From positions 1 through 11,723 of the forward strand of contig SKLG01000131.1 in assembly GCA_007123335.1 (NCBI GenBank): 11,723 nt of DNA, given 5' to 3'. The notes beneath the pieces were generated by a model. It saw only the letters and a list, made by a program, of their open reading frames with translations. It did no database searches and had not been told where the DNA came from. This DNA comes from Anaerolineae bacterium. Its GTDB lineage: Bacteria; Chloroflexota; Anaerolineae; UBA1429. Positions within the stretch are counted from its first letter, which is position 1; each line of letters starts with the position of its first letter. This document shows, in pieces, positions 1 through 6,744 of the stretch. The position numbers were made by a program, and so were the translations under genes.

Positions 1-2309
1 CCCAGCTCCTGGGCGAGATCGGCCACCCGACGCAATCGCTCGACAAAGCGCGTTTCCCCCTCCAGCCACTCCAGACGCGCCAGATGCAGCAGCGCCCGCC
101 CGAGATCGCGCTTGGCCTCGATCCGCTCCAGGATCTCGGCCGCCATCTCGAGCTGCTCGCGGCCCTCTTGATCGTCCTGAGCGTCCACCGCCAGAACGCC
201 CAGGTAGAGATGGCACAGACCTCGTTCCAGGGGCATCTCCGGGCTGACATTGTCCAGCGCTTCGATGACGAGCTGATGGGCGGGCACCGTCTCACCCATC
301 AAGCGCTGGGCATAGCCCCGCGAGGCCAGCGCGTATACCGCCAGGTGCGAGGCGCCGCTGGCCGTCGCCACCGTCAGCCCGCGCTGATAGGTCTCGTCCG
401 CCTCGGCAAAGCGGCCCATATCGCGATACAGGTCGGCCTGGCTGACGATGGTGTAGGCGGCCACCCGCTGATCACCGGCGTCCAGCGCCTTGGCCAGGCT
501 CTCTTGCAGGCGGTTCTCGGCCTCGATATATTCCCCCAGATAATGGTGGATGATGCCCAGCCCCTGGAGCGAGATGGCCAGGGCGCTGGGGTTCCCCACC
601 CGGCGCCAGATCATCAGCGCCCGGTGCAGGCTCTGGCGTCCGGCGGCCAGGTGGCCACGGTTCAGCTCCGCCAGGCCGATGTCGTGGGCGATATAGCCGG
701 CGCTGGTGTCGTCGGCGTGGCGCTCGGCCAACAGCAGCGCCTCGTGGAGTTCGGAGACCCCCTCAGCCACATGCCCCTGCATACTGTGGCAGATGCCGAT
801 GTTGTGCTGGGCCAGGATCGCGGCGATGGGGTCGCGCGCCTGGGCATCCAGCGCCTGACGGCACAGGGCGATGGCCTCGGTGAGATGCCCGCGAAAGCGC
901 TCGATCACCGCCTGCTGGGCCAGGGCGCGGGCCGCGCCCACCTCGTCGCCTCGCTGGGCAAAGGCCTCCTGCGAACGTCGGCACAGTTCCATGGCAGGAG
1001 CCAGCTCGCCCCGCTCGGCGTGCAGCTTGCCGCGATAGAGCAACAGGCGGGGATGGGCGTCCATGATGGCCGGCGGCAGCTCGTCGATCCAGCCCTGCAG
1101 GCGATCCCACTCGCCCCGCTCAAAGGTCTCTTGGGCCACCAGCTCGATGCTTTGGGCCGCATCGGCGAACGCCCCCGCCGCGATATAGCTGTCGATAGCC
1201 TGGCCCCAGCGGCCACGCTCGGCCATCAGCGCGGCCAGGCGCAGGCGCAAGCGGCGGCACTCTCTAGGGGCCTTGCGCTCCAGGCGCGCCAGCAGGAACT
1301 CGCGAAACAACTGGTGATACTGGTACCAGTTGCCCTCATGGTCCAGTGTGGCGGTAAAGAGGTTCTGCTCCGACAGCTCGCGCAAGAGCTGGGCCGAGTT
1401 CTCGGTGCCCAGCAACGCGTCGCACAGCGGCGGGCTCATCTCGGTGCACACCGCGCTGCGCAGGGCGAAATCCTGGATCTCCTGGCGCTGGCGCGAGAGC
1501 ACCTCCTCGGCCATATAGTCAAAGACGCCGCCCGAGGCCCCAGAGAGGCGCACCAGCTCGCGGGTGGCGCCGGGATCGGTCTGGGCGGCGAGGATGATAC
1601 CGGTCACCCAGCCCTCAGAGCGCTCGGCCAGACGCTGCACGCTGGCCTCATCCAGGTCGTCGATCCCCAGCGTGGCCAGGAGCGCGTGAATCTCCTCGTG
1701 GGTAAAGGCCAGCTCGTAGGCGCTCTGGCCCACCACCTGGCGCTGAGCGGCGAGGCGCGAGAGGGTCAGCCGTCGGGGGATGCCCCGGGTGGCCAGGATA
1801 ATGTGGCACTGCTCGGGGAGGTAGAGCAGCAACCCATCGAGGAGGGCGTTCACCCCCTCACTGTCGAGGACGGTGTGGTAATCGTCGAGGATGAGCACAA
1901 AATACTCGTGGATCTGCTCCTCGATCTCGCGGATCAGCAGCCGCACAAAAGGCTCGATGTCGAACTCGGCCCCGCCCTGAGCGGCCAGCGCCTGCAACAC
2001 CGGCCCGCCAAAGTGGGGAAAGCGCTCGCGGATGGCGGCGACGAGGTATTCGACAAAGGTCGAGACCTGGGCATCATGGGCATCCAGGCTGTACCAGCAG
2101 ACGGGGAGATCGGTGTCATAGGCGTAATCGATGAGCAACGAGGTCTTGCCGTATCCGGCGCCGGCGGCGACGAGGATCAGCTTGTGCTGAATCGCGCCAT
2201 GGACAAAGTCCAGCAGGCGCTGCCGCCGCACCAGATCAGGGTGGCGCCTGGGTGTGCGGATTTTCGTTCGAATAGGCGGATAGGCGCTGCCTATCATGGC
2301 TTCAGACAT
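1..2309 (-). CDS. MalT/LuxR-type ATP-dependent transcriptional regulator (STAND ATPase + TPR), 3' end outside window
   Basis: The minus strand is open without interruption from about 2309 to the window edge, giving about 769 residues without a stop. A Walker A motif GAGYGKTS lies at residues 50-57, a Walker B-like FVLILDDYH at 137-145, and a sensor-like LATRGIP at 172-178, followed by EGWVTGIILA. This is the order of a MalT-type STAND NTPase. From about residue 350 to the edge the protein is a run of TPR-like helical pairs. In this family a C-terminal LuxR-type helix-turn-helix usually follows; here it would lie outside the window and is not seen. The start is uncertain: in-frame ATGs at 2351, 2309 and 2294 all lack a good Shine-Dalgarno. 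2309 was chosen because the family opens shortly before a segment like its TKIRTPRRHPDLV. The gene is divergent from bioY. The inducer is unknown. The family call is firm; the exact role is not. Confidence 0.88.
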   Translation of the reverse strand, partial: MSEAMIGSAYPPIRTKIRTPRRHPDLVRRQRLLDFVHGAIQHKLILVAAGAGYGKTSLLIDYAYDTDLPVCWYSLDAHDAQVSTFVEYLVAAIRERFPHFGGPVLQALAAQGGAEFDIEPFVRLLIREIEEQIHEYFVLILDDYHTVLDSEGVNALLDGLLLYLPEQCHIILATRGIPRRLTLSRLAAQRQVVGQSAYELAFTHEEIHALLATLGIDDLDEASVQRLAERSEGWVTGIILAAQTDPGATRELVRLSGASGGVFDYMAEEVLSRQRQEIQDFALRSAVCTEMSPPLCDALLGTENSAQLLRELSEQNLFTATLDHEGNWYQYHQLFREFLLARLERKAPRECRRLRLRLAALMAERGRWGQAIDSYIAAGAFADAAQSIELVAQETFERGEWDRLQGWIDELPPAIMDAHPRLLLYRGKLHAERGELAPAMELCRRSQEAFAQRGDEVGAARALAQQAVIERFRGHLTEAIALCRQALDAQARDPIAAILAQHNIGICHSMQGHVAEGVSELHEALLLAERHADDTSAGYIAHDIGLAELNRGHLAAGRQSLHRALMIWRRVGNPSALAISLQGLGIIHHYLGEYIEAENRLQESLAKALDAGDQRVAAYTIVSQADLYRDMGRFAEADETYQRGLTVATASGASHLAVYALASRGYAQRLMGETVPAHQLVIEALDNVSPEMPLERGLCHLYLGVLAVDAQDDQEGREQLEMAAEILERIEAKRDLGRALLHLARLEWLEGETRFVERLRRVADLAQEL

Positions 2310-2404
2310 GATGATCTGATGGCACCTACTGCTGCGATACACAAGGCCCATCGCAGGCAGGCTACGCGGGCCTTGAAGGGTGTCCCAAGGTCTGAAACTC
2401 TTGT

Positions 2405-2433
2405 ATTCTAACAGTAACCTGGGGACAAAACAA
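2405..2433 (-). promoter_or_regulatory. Predicted promoter of the MalT-like regulator
   Basis: On the minus strand TTGTTT (2433-2428) is followed after 17 bp by TAGAAT (2410-2405). A TG one base upstream of the -10 makes it an extended -10 element. Transcription would start near 2398, leaving a leader of about 90 nt to the ATG at 2309 or about 47 nt to the ATG at 2351. Seen by eye only. Confidence 0.5.
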
Positions 2434-2460
2434 GACGTAGACGCGCGCCATCCGCTGCCT

Positions 2461-2489
2461 TTGACACCCCAGGGCCTTTTCCCTATAGT
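2461..2489 (+). promoter_or_regulatory. Near-consensus sigma-70-type promoter of bioY
   Basis: A perfect TTGACA (2461-2466), a 17-bp spacer and TATAGT (2484-2489) lie about 50 bp upstream of the bioY start. The -35 box is only 28 bp from the -35 of the divergent regulator promoter, so factors bound between them could affect both genes. I saw no clear BirA-type biotin operator here. Confidence 0.75.
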
Positions 2490-2537
2490 ACCCCAGGCTT
2501 ATCCATCACCTACCCGAGGGTTGCACAGGAGGATTGT

Positions 2538-3080
2538 ATGCATGCTCTGACGCTGGAACGGTTCCGCTTTTCGACCTGGATCAAGGCCTTGGGCGTCCTG
2601 CTATTTGCTGTGCTCACGGCGGCGAGCGCGCGCATCAGCGTGCTGACGCCCCTCTCGCCGGTGCCCCTGACGCTGCAGGTCTTGGTGGTCATCCTGAGCG
2701 GCTTTGCCCTGGGCTGGCGCGGCGCGCTGCTGAGCCAGGTGCTCTACCTGCAGGCCATCCTGTTGGGCGCGCCGTGGACGGCGTCGGGCCTGGCCGGGCC
2801 CATGGCGTTTGTGGCGCCCACCGCCGGCTATTTGCTGAGCTTTCCGCTGGCGGCGGCGCTGGCCGGATGGCTGCACGAGCGCATGGTTTCAAGCGCTTGG
2901 GGACGTTTGGTCGGCGGCATGGCGGCGCTGATGGTGGTCTATGCTCTCGGCGCGTTGTGGCTGGCCGGGTTCGTGGGCGGGCTGGCCAACGGCTGGCGCC
3001 TGGGCGTGGTGCCCTTCTTGGGCGCCGACGCGCTCAAGGTCGTCATCGCCAGCGCGGCGCTATCGCTGCGACGCCGATAA
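2538..3080 (+). CDS. bioY: BioY, biotin-specific S component of an ECF transporter
   Basis: This encodes 180 residues, a typical BioY length, almost entirely hydrophobic with about six membrane segments. Family signatures are present in order: SPVPLTLQ near residues 40-47, APTAGYL at 93-99 (a variant of the usual GPTGGYL), and VPFLGADALK at 158-167 near the C-terminus. BioY binds biotin in the membrane and normally works with the energising subunits EcfT and EcfA. Neither is in this window, so the protein either shares a module encoded elsewhere or acts alone, as some BioY proteins are reported to do. The start is fixed by AGGAGG (2527-2532) five bases upstream. It has its own promoter and terminator, so it is probably monocistronic. 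An overlapping frame starting at 2534 looks like a GC-rich shadow. Confidence 0.93.
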   Translation: MHALTLERFRFSTWIKALGVLLFAVLTAASARISVLTPLSPVPLTLQVLVVILSGFALGWRGALLSQVLYLQAILLGAPWTASGLAGPMAFVAPTAGYLLSFPLAAALAGWLHERMVSSAWGRLVGGMAALMVVYALGALWLAGFVGGLANGWRLGVVPFLGADALKVVIASAALSLRRR

Positions 3081-3133
3081 CCACCCCACCCTTTACGCCG
3101 CGGCGCGGCGGCAACGCTCCAGCGTAGGTGATC

Positions 3134-3169
3134 AGAGGCTATAGCCATCCTGTGGCATAGCCTCTTTTT
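3134..3169 (+). terminator. Rho-independent terminator of bioY, probably bidirectional
   Basis: AGAGGCTAT (3134-3142) pairs with ATAGCCTCT (3157-3165). A one-base bulge and a further GCC/GGC pairing close a 7-nt loop, and a run of T follows. It lies 54 bp after the bioY stop and abuts the stop codon of the convergent XRE gene. On the other strand the same stem is preceded, not followed, by the homopolymer, so it should act best for bioY. Confidence 0.85.
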
Positions 3170-3392
3170 ATTCTTCTCCCAGCATGTCGGCGATCTCCTG
3201 GCGGATCTCGTCAAACTGCTCCATGACGGCGCGAACGAACCGCAGCCCCGGCCGGCGCTGCCCGGAATAGACCATGGAGAGATACCCCGGCGACAGCCCC
3301 AACCGCGCTGCCATCCCTCTGGTGGATAGGCCGCGCTCTACCTGGATCCGCTTCAAGGCGCGGACCATCGCGCGCACCTCACGCTCGCGCAT
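3168..3392 (-). CDS. Small XRE-family helix-turn-helix regulator
   Basis: This encodes 74 residues. Residues about 23-49 (STRGMAARLGLSPGYLSMVYSG, written here across the two helices, then QRRPG) form a Cro/C1-type helix-turn-helix. The remainder is a short helical C-terminus rich in acidic residues. There is no sensor or peptidase domain, so it is a stand-alone DNA-binding protein. The ATG at 3392 was chosen over an upstream in-frame ATG at 3422 because AGAGGAG lies just before it and because the predicted promoter would put the transcription start close to 3422. The gene is convergent with bioY. A perfect 18-bp palindrome inside its promoter suggests autorepression, though the palindrome also looks like a LexA box. 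The target is unknown. It could be an orphan antitoxin or phage-type repressor, but no toxin gene is adjacent. Confidence 0.82.
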   Translation of the reverse strand: MREREVRAMVRALKRIQVERGLSTRGMAARLGLSPGYLSMVYSGQRRPGLRFVRAVMEQFDEIRQEIADMLGEE

Positions 3393-3432
3393 CGCGCTCC
3401 TCTTTCGACAATATCGAGCCATCGACAGAGGC

Positions 3433-3462
3433 AGTATAGAACATATGTTCTATCCTTGCCAA
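3433..3462 (-). promoter_or_regulatory. Promoter of the XRE gene with embedded palindromic operator (3436-3453)
   Basis: On the minus strand TTGGCA (3462-3457), an 18-bp spacer and TATACT (3438-3433) form a promoter. The spacer and the edge of the -10 are occupied by the perfect 18-bp palindrome ATAGAACATATGTTCTAT (3436-3453). A repressor bound there would block RNA polymerase. The core GAACATATGTTC matches the Gram-positive LexA box pattern GAAC-N4-GTTC, so either LexA or the XRE protein itself may be the ligand. Confidence 0.65.
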
Positions 3463-3510
3463 GTGCGGCGGGTTTGCGGATGTTTGGGGAGCGGTCCAGG
3501 CGGGGATGGA

Positions 3511-3534
3511 AGCGCCGAGCTGGTGCTCGGCGCT
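3511..3534. repeat. Perfect 10-bp inverted repeat between divergent promoters
   Basis: AGCGCCGAGC (3511-3520), a TGGT loop, and GCTCGGCGCT (3525-3534) form a perfect stem. It lies between the minus-strand XRE promoter and the plus-strand zinc-ribbon promoter, so neither predicted transcript should include it. No T-run follows on either strand, which argues against a terminator. It may be a protein-binding site or a REP-like element. Confidence 0.6.
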
Positions 3535-3588
3535 CCCGGCCACATCTGGATGAGTGAACACGGTGGGCGCGCGGGAGGTCCGTTCTGC

Positions 3589-3617
3589 TTGCATCCCTTT
3601 TGGCCGTATGTTATACT
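3589..3617 (+). promoter_or_regulatory. Extended -10 promoter of the zinc-ribbon membrane protein gene
   Basis: TTGCAT (3589-3594), a 17-bp spacer and TATACT (3612-3617) are preceded by TG one base upstream of the -10. The stretch TATGTTATACT is almost the same as the -10 region of the lipoprotein gene at 7435-7445 (TATGTTATAAT). Predicted transcription starts near 3624, about 42 nt before the ATG. Confidence 0.65.
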
Positions 3618-3665
3618 CTTGACGATTTCGATGATCTGGCCAGAATCCCAGGAGCAAACGCCAAG

Positions 3666-3917
3666 ATGGAGTGCCCAAACTGCGGAACATACAACCCGCC
3701 AGACCGAGAGGTTTGCTGGCGATGTGACAAGCCTCTGCCCACCCCCAAGCCGGAGAAGAAGCGAAATCCGCAGCAAGCGGCGCGCACGTGGCTCTATGTG
3801 GCCATCGCCATCTTTTTGATTTTTACGCTTTTGCAGATGTGCGGCGTGCGGTTGCCCTTTGGCGCACCGCCCCCAGAGGGTGGGTTGCTCTTGCAGGGTC
3901 TGGGCCTGCTCGTCTGA
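3666..3917 (+). CDS. Small zinc-ribbon protein with one C-terminal-half membrane helix
   Basis: This encodes 83 residues. An N-terminal zinc ribbon has CPNC at residues 3-6 and CWRC at 17-20, so four cysteines can hold one metal ion. A basic, proline-rich linker (about 22-40) follows, then a single hydrophobic segment (about 42-58) and a short Gly/Leu-rich tail. This matches the general class of zinc-ribbon membrane proteins whose function is unknown. The ribbon is expected in the cytosol because the flanking linker is strongly positive. The ATG at 3666 was chosen because AGGAG (3650-3654) precedes it and because the frame upstream would start before the predicted promoter. The gene stands alone between a divergent regulator and convergent surE, whose stop is only 15 bp away. 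No function can be assigned. Confidence 0.78.
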   Translation: MECPNCGTYNPPDREVCWRCDKPLPTPKPEKKRNPQQAARTWLYVAIAIFLIFTLLQMCGVRLPFGAPPPEGGLLLQGLGLLV

Positions 3918-3932
3918 GCGCCCAAACCCCCA

Positions 3933-4724
3933 TCACCAAGGAAGTGTCAAGCCCCACGATTGCAGCTCGGCCCGCCGGGGATGATCGGTGAGATCCAGGC
4001 GGATGGGCGTCACCGAGATGCGCCGCTGAGCCAGGGCGCCGATATCGGTGCCCTCCTCCGGCACACCGTGCGGCGGCTCTCCCCCGATCCAATAATAGGC
4101 GCGGCCTCGAGGGTCCTGGCGCGTCACCAGCGCGTCGCGATAGAGCCGAATCCCCAGCCGCGTGATCTCGACCCCAGCGATCTGTTCCGCAGGGAGGTCG
4201 GGCACGTTCACATTGAGCAACAGGGGCGGATCTGGCGGTTGGTCCAGCAGGCGCTGGGCCAGATGGGCGGTAAAGCGCGCCGCCGTGTCAGCGTGTTCCC
4301 CCTCGAGGCTCTCTAGCGACACGGCGATGGACGACACCCCGCCGATAACCGCCTCCATCGCCGCCGCCACCGTGCCCGAGTAGGTCAGGTCGTGGCCCAC
4401 GTTGGCGCCCAGGTTGATCCCCGACACCACCAGCTCGGGCGGGCGCTCCACGAGGCCGAGGAGGGTCAGCGCCACACAGTCCGAGGGCGAGCCGTTGCTG
4501 GCCAGGGCCGGGGTATCGTCTCGCAGGCGAACCGGCCACACGCGCAGCGGCTTGTGCATCGTCTTGGAGTGGCCGGCCGCCGACCAGTTGTGGTCGGGGG
4601 CCAGGATCAGGACCTCGGCCACCTTGTGCAGGCGCTCGGCCAGGAGCGCCAGCGGCGGCGATTGGACGCCGTCGTCGTTGGTGAGCAAGATATAGGGCGA
4701 TGGGGGCGTAGAGATCTCGGGCAT
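3933..4724 (-). CDS. surE: SurE, 5'/3'-nucleotidase (survival protein E)
   Basis: This encodes 263 residues, the usual SurE length. The opening YILLTNDDGV (11-20) carries the metal-binding Asp pair D17/D18. APDHNWSAAGHS (42-53) supplies the family's serine ligand, S48. SGINLGANVGHD (101-112) contains the conserved asparagine region and leads into YSGTVAAAMEA. SurE proteins are divalent-metal-dependent phosphatases that remove phosphate from nucleoside monophosphates and are linked to stationary-phase survival and protein-repair genes. The start at 4724 was chosen for GAGGAGA nine bases upstream; an in-frame ATG at 4757 lacks this. It is the last gene of the minus-strand group, 106 bp after rimI, with a long inverted repeat in the gap, so its expression may be partly uncoupled from the genes upstream. 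Confidence 0.95.
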   Translation of the reverse strand: MPEISTPPSPYILLTNDDGVQSPPLALLAERLHKVAEVLILAPDHNWSAAGHSKTMHKPLRVWPVRLRDDTPALASNGSPSDCVALTLLGLVERPPELVVSGINLGANVGHDLTYSGTVAAAMEAVIGGVSSIAVSLESLEGEHADTAARFTAHLAQRLLDQPPDPPLLLNVNVPDLPAEQIAGVEITRLGIRLYRDALVTRQDPRGRAYYWIGGEPPHGVPEEGTDIGALAQRRISVTPIRLDLTDHPRRAELQSWGLTLPW

Positions 4725-4749
4725 GGTGATCTGTCTCCTCGTGCTTGCA

Positions 4750-4812
4750 CCTCCCAAAGGTCCCAGAGGGGCTTTTTGCCCTGAGAATGACTTGGCAAGG
4801 ACCTTTGGGAGG
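4750..4812 (-). repeat. 63-bp inverted-repeat element in the rimI-surE gap
   Basis: Perfect 14-bp arms CCTCCCAAAGGTCC (4750-4763) and GGACCTTTGGGAGG (4799-4812) enclose 35 bp. Inside is a second small hairpin, GGGC-TTTTT-GCCC (4769-4781). On the surE mRNA this gives a branched leader structure ending about 25 nt before the start codon. No U-run follows the stem in the transcribed direction, so a simple intrinsic terminator is unlikely. It could be a leader regulatory structure, an mRNA stabiliser or a very small mobile repeat. Confidence 0.7.
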
Positions 4813-4830
4813 GGGCTGACGGTTATAGTA

Positions 4831-5475
4831 CTAGGGGGTCCGCTCCAAGGGCCTTTCCGGTGGCGTCACCTTTTCGGAGAGCAGCCGCCGGCGCAGAGCC
4901 TCGCGCAAGGCGTCAAACTCGCGCCTGTAGGCGGGCGAGGAGATGGATGCGGTGGTCATGATGTAGGCGTCCTCGCGGTTGTCCGAATAGTAGGCCCGGC
5001 GCCTGCCCAGCCGCTGAAAGCCATACTTCTCATAGAGGCTCTGGGCGATGGTGTTGCTGACGCGCACCTCCAGGGTCACCTGCGTGGCGTCGCGGCGGTA
5101 GGCCTCCTCGATGAGCGCTACCATGAGCAGCTCTCCCAGCCCTCGCCCCCGCCATATCGAGCGCACGGCCAGCGTCGAGATGTGCGCCTCATCGACCATG
5201 ATCCAACACCCGCCATAGCCCACCAACGACGGATCGTGGGTAGAGCGCCGCAGGGCGCGCCGCACCGAGCCCAGCAGCGACTCGCCGCTGTCCTGGTCCA
5301 TCCAGGGCAGATAGCGGAGCACCACGTAATAGGAGGATGGGTTATGCTCCAGCTCGTAGCGAAAGGCACTCGTCGACCAGGGCAACGAGAACACCTCTTG
5401 CTCGATACGCGAGACGGTGGGGATATCCCGTCTCTGCATCGGCTCCAGCGCATAGGGTAGGCCGTTGAGGTCCAT
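4831..5475 (-). CDS. rimI: RimI-like ribosomal-protein-alanine N-acetyltransferase (GNAT), extended
   Basis: This encodes 214 residues, against about 150 for typical RimI. The GNAT order is clear: IEQEVFSLPWS (24-34), the acetyl-CoA loop RGRGLG (109-114), then LEVRVSN (135-141) with SLYEKYGF (146-153), and a C-terminal DAYIM. RimI acetylates the N-terminal alanine of ribosomal protein S18 in enterobacteria, and homologues acetylate other N-termini. Two additions stand out: an insertion of about 30 residues between the second and third core strands (about 56-85) and a basic C-terminal extension after about 175. The ATG at 5475 is preceded by GAGAGGTG overlapping the tsaB stop, which suggests translational coupling; the gap is 13 bp. 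The tsaE-tsaB-rimI order is common in bacteria, which supports the call. The substrate is inferred. Confidence 0.88.
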   Translation of the reverse strand: MDLNGLPYALEPMQRRDIPTVSRIEQEVFSLPWSTSAFRYELEHNPSSYYVVLRYLPWMDQDSGESLLGSVRRALRRSTHDPSLVGYGGCWIMVDEAHISTLAVRSIWRGRGLGELLMVALIEEAYRRDATQVTLEVRVSNTIAQSLYEKYGFQRLGRRRAYYSDNREDAYIMTTASISSPAYRREFDALREALRRRLLSEKVTPPERPLERTP

Positions 5476-5488
5476 TATGCGGCACCTC

Positions 5489-6166
5489 TCAGTCTGCTGT
5501 GCCCGAGGAGGGATAATGGGCATAGATCGGGCCAAGGGTGTCAAGGTCGTCAAAGCGTTCGTCCTGGAACGCCTCCCAGGCCAGCTCGGCCAAATAGCCG
5601 GCGCGGCGCAGCGACCCGGCCAGCGACGAGACGGCGATCTCGGCCTCGGAGGAGAGGAGGCGCTCGGCCAGCTCGGCGTTCACCTCGCCGGCCACCAGCA
5701 GCGGGTCCAGGTCCTCTCCCGTAGGAGTCCACTCGGCGGCGGACACCAGCTCGATTTCCCCCTCTTGCACCGGAAGCCCCTCCTCAAAGTGATAGCGGGC
5801 GACGCAGATGCGCCCGCGGCCTGCTTCCAGGACGGCATAGATGGGGCCGCCGGGGTCGCCGACGGCATAGGTGGTCACGTCGAGGGTGGGGATGGCGATG
5901 ATGGGCATCTCTAGCGCCAGGCACAGCCCTTTGGCGATGCTCATGCCGATGCGCAGGCCGGTAAAGGAGCCGGGGCCCTTGGCGACGGCCACGGCGGAGA
6001 GATCGTCAGGATAGAGCCCCTGCTGGGCCAACATGGCGGCGATGGCGGGGAGCACCTCCACCGAATGGTTGTTCTCCGAATACCAGCTCCATTCGGCCAT
6101 GACCCCGCTTTCATCATAGAGGGCGAGGCTGGCGTAGCGCGTGGCGGTGTCGATGGCCAGTAGCAT
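5489..6166 (-). CDS. tsaB: TsaB, tRNA t6A37 biosynthesis scaffold subunit
   Basis: This encodes 225 residues, the normal length. It opens with the ASKHA-type strand LLAIDTATRYASLAL and has the signature KGPGSFTGLRIG (63-74), where TsaB is most conserved. TsaB is a catalytically inactive TsaD paralogue. With TsaD and TsaE it transfers the threonylcarbamoyl group to adenosine 37 of ANN-decoding tRNAs. The ATG at 6166 has GGAAGAGG just upstream, although close to the start. It sits 12 bp after tsaE and 13 bp before rimI, in a compact operon. tsaD and tsaC are not in the window and must lie elsewhere. Confidence 0.96.
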   Translation of the reverse strand: MLLAIDTATRYASLALYDESGVMAEWSWYSENNHSVEVLPAIAAMLAQQGLYPDDLSAVAVAKGPGSFTGLRIGMSIAKGLCLALEMPIIAIPTLDVTTYAVGDPGGPIYAVLEAGRGRICVARYHFEEGLPVQEGEIELVSAAEWTPTGEDLDPLLVAGEVNAELAERLLSSEAEIAVSSLAGSLRRAGYLAELAWEAFQDERFDDLDTLGPIYAHYPSSGTAD

Positions 6167-6178
6167 GATCCTCTTCCC

Positions 6179-6709
6179 TCACTCCTCATCCGCTGGCGCC
6201 AGAGACCGACGCGCCGACAGTTCCTGCTCCAAGGCGCTGAGGATGCGGCGATAGCGCTCGCCCTGGGCGCAAAAGTGGAGGCTGCGCTTGGTGTCGTCCA
6301 GATAGGTCAGGTGCACCCACAGACAATGCTCCGGGAGCACCTCTGCCGCCCGCTCGGCCCACTCGATGACCGTCACCCCATCGTCATAGAGATAGTCATC
6401 CAGCCCCATGGCCAGCGCCTCATGGGCCCCGCTGATGCGATAGAGGTCGATGTGAAAGAGGGGCACGCCGCCATCCACGGGCTCGTGTTCGTTCACCAGG
6501 ACAAAGGTGGGGCTGCGCACGGCCTCCTCGATCCCCATGCCGGCGCCGATCCCCTGGGTGAGGCAGGTCTTGCCGCTGCCCAGCTCCCCTTGCAGGCAGA
6601 CGACGTCGCCGATCTGCAGGAGCCGCCCCAAACGCCGCCCGACGGCCAGGGTCTGCCTGGCGCTGTGGGTGATGATATCGAACGAGTCTTGGGTCAGAAT
6701 GGGCGTCAC
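6179..6709 (-). CDS. tsaE: TsaE, ATPase of the tRNA t6A complex
   Basis: This encodes 176 residues, slightly longer than the usual ~150-160. The P-loop GELGSGKT is at residues 41-48, followed by RSPTFVLVNEH (65-75), HIDLYR (86-91) and VTVIEWAER (112-120). These are the TsaE hallmarks, including the conserved threonine and the Walker B region. TsaE hydrolyses ATP to recycle the TsaB-TsaD complex. The frame is open further upstream, but that part overlaps the flavin reductase gene and reads as non-protein-like sequence. I chose the GTG at 6709, with GGAGA seven bases upstream and family-like sequence directly after. It lies 35 bp downstream of the flavin reductase gene and 12 bp before tsaB. 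Confidence 0.94.
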   Translation of the reverse strand: MTPILTQDSFDIITHSARQTLAVGRRLGRLLQIGDVVCLQGELGSGKTCLTQGIGAGMGIEEAVRSPTFVLVNEHEPVDGGVPLFHIDLYRISGAHEALAMGLDDYLYDDGVTVIEWAERAAEVLPEHCLWVHLTYLDDTKRSLHFCAQGERYRRILSALEQELSARRSLAPADEE

Positions 6710-6744
6710 CAGGGTTCTCCGCTGAGCATGCGTTGCAGGGTCGT

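Noticed and set aside
84..2411. A 775-residue open frame on the plus strand opposite the MalT-like gene
   Set aside because: It is the antisense shadow of a long GC-rich gene: its composition is Gln/Ala/Gly/His-rich with no recognisable domain, while the minus strand has clear Walker motifs and TPR-like repeats.
2401..2460. Possible BirA-type biotin operator upstream of bioY
   Set aside because: Fragments such as TTGTATTCTAAC and AGTAACC look vaguely similar, but no paired half-sites with the right spacing are present.
2534..3127. A 197-residue frame overlapping bioY from 2534
   Set aside because: It has no family resemblance and is Arg/Gly-rich as expected of a shifted frame; the bioY frame has the correct motifs and a better-placed ribosome binding site.
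3168..3392. XRE gene as the antitoxin of a toxin-antitoxin pair
   Set aside because: No toxin-like gene is adjacent on the same strand; the neighbours are bioY and a divergent zinc-ribbon gene.
4750..4812. T-box riboswitch upstream of surE
   Set aside because: No T-box consensus sequence or specifier loop is visible, and surE is not an amino-acid-related target.
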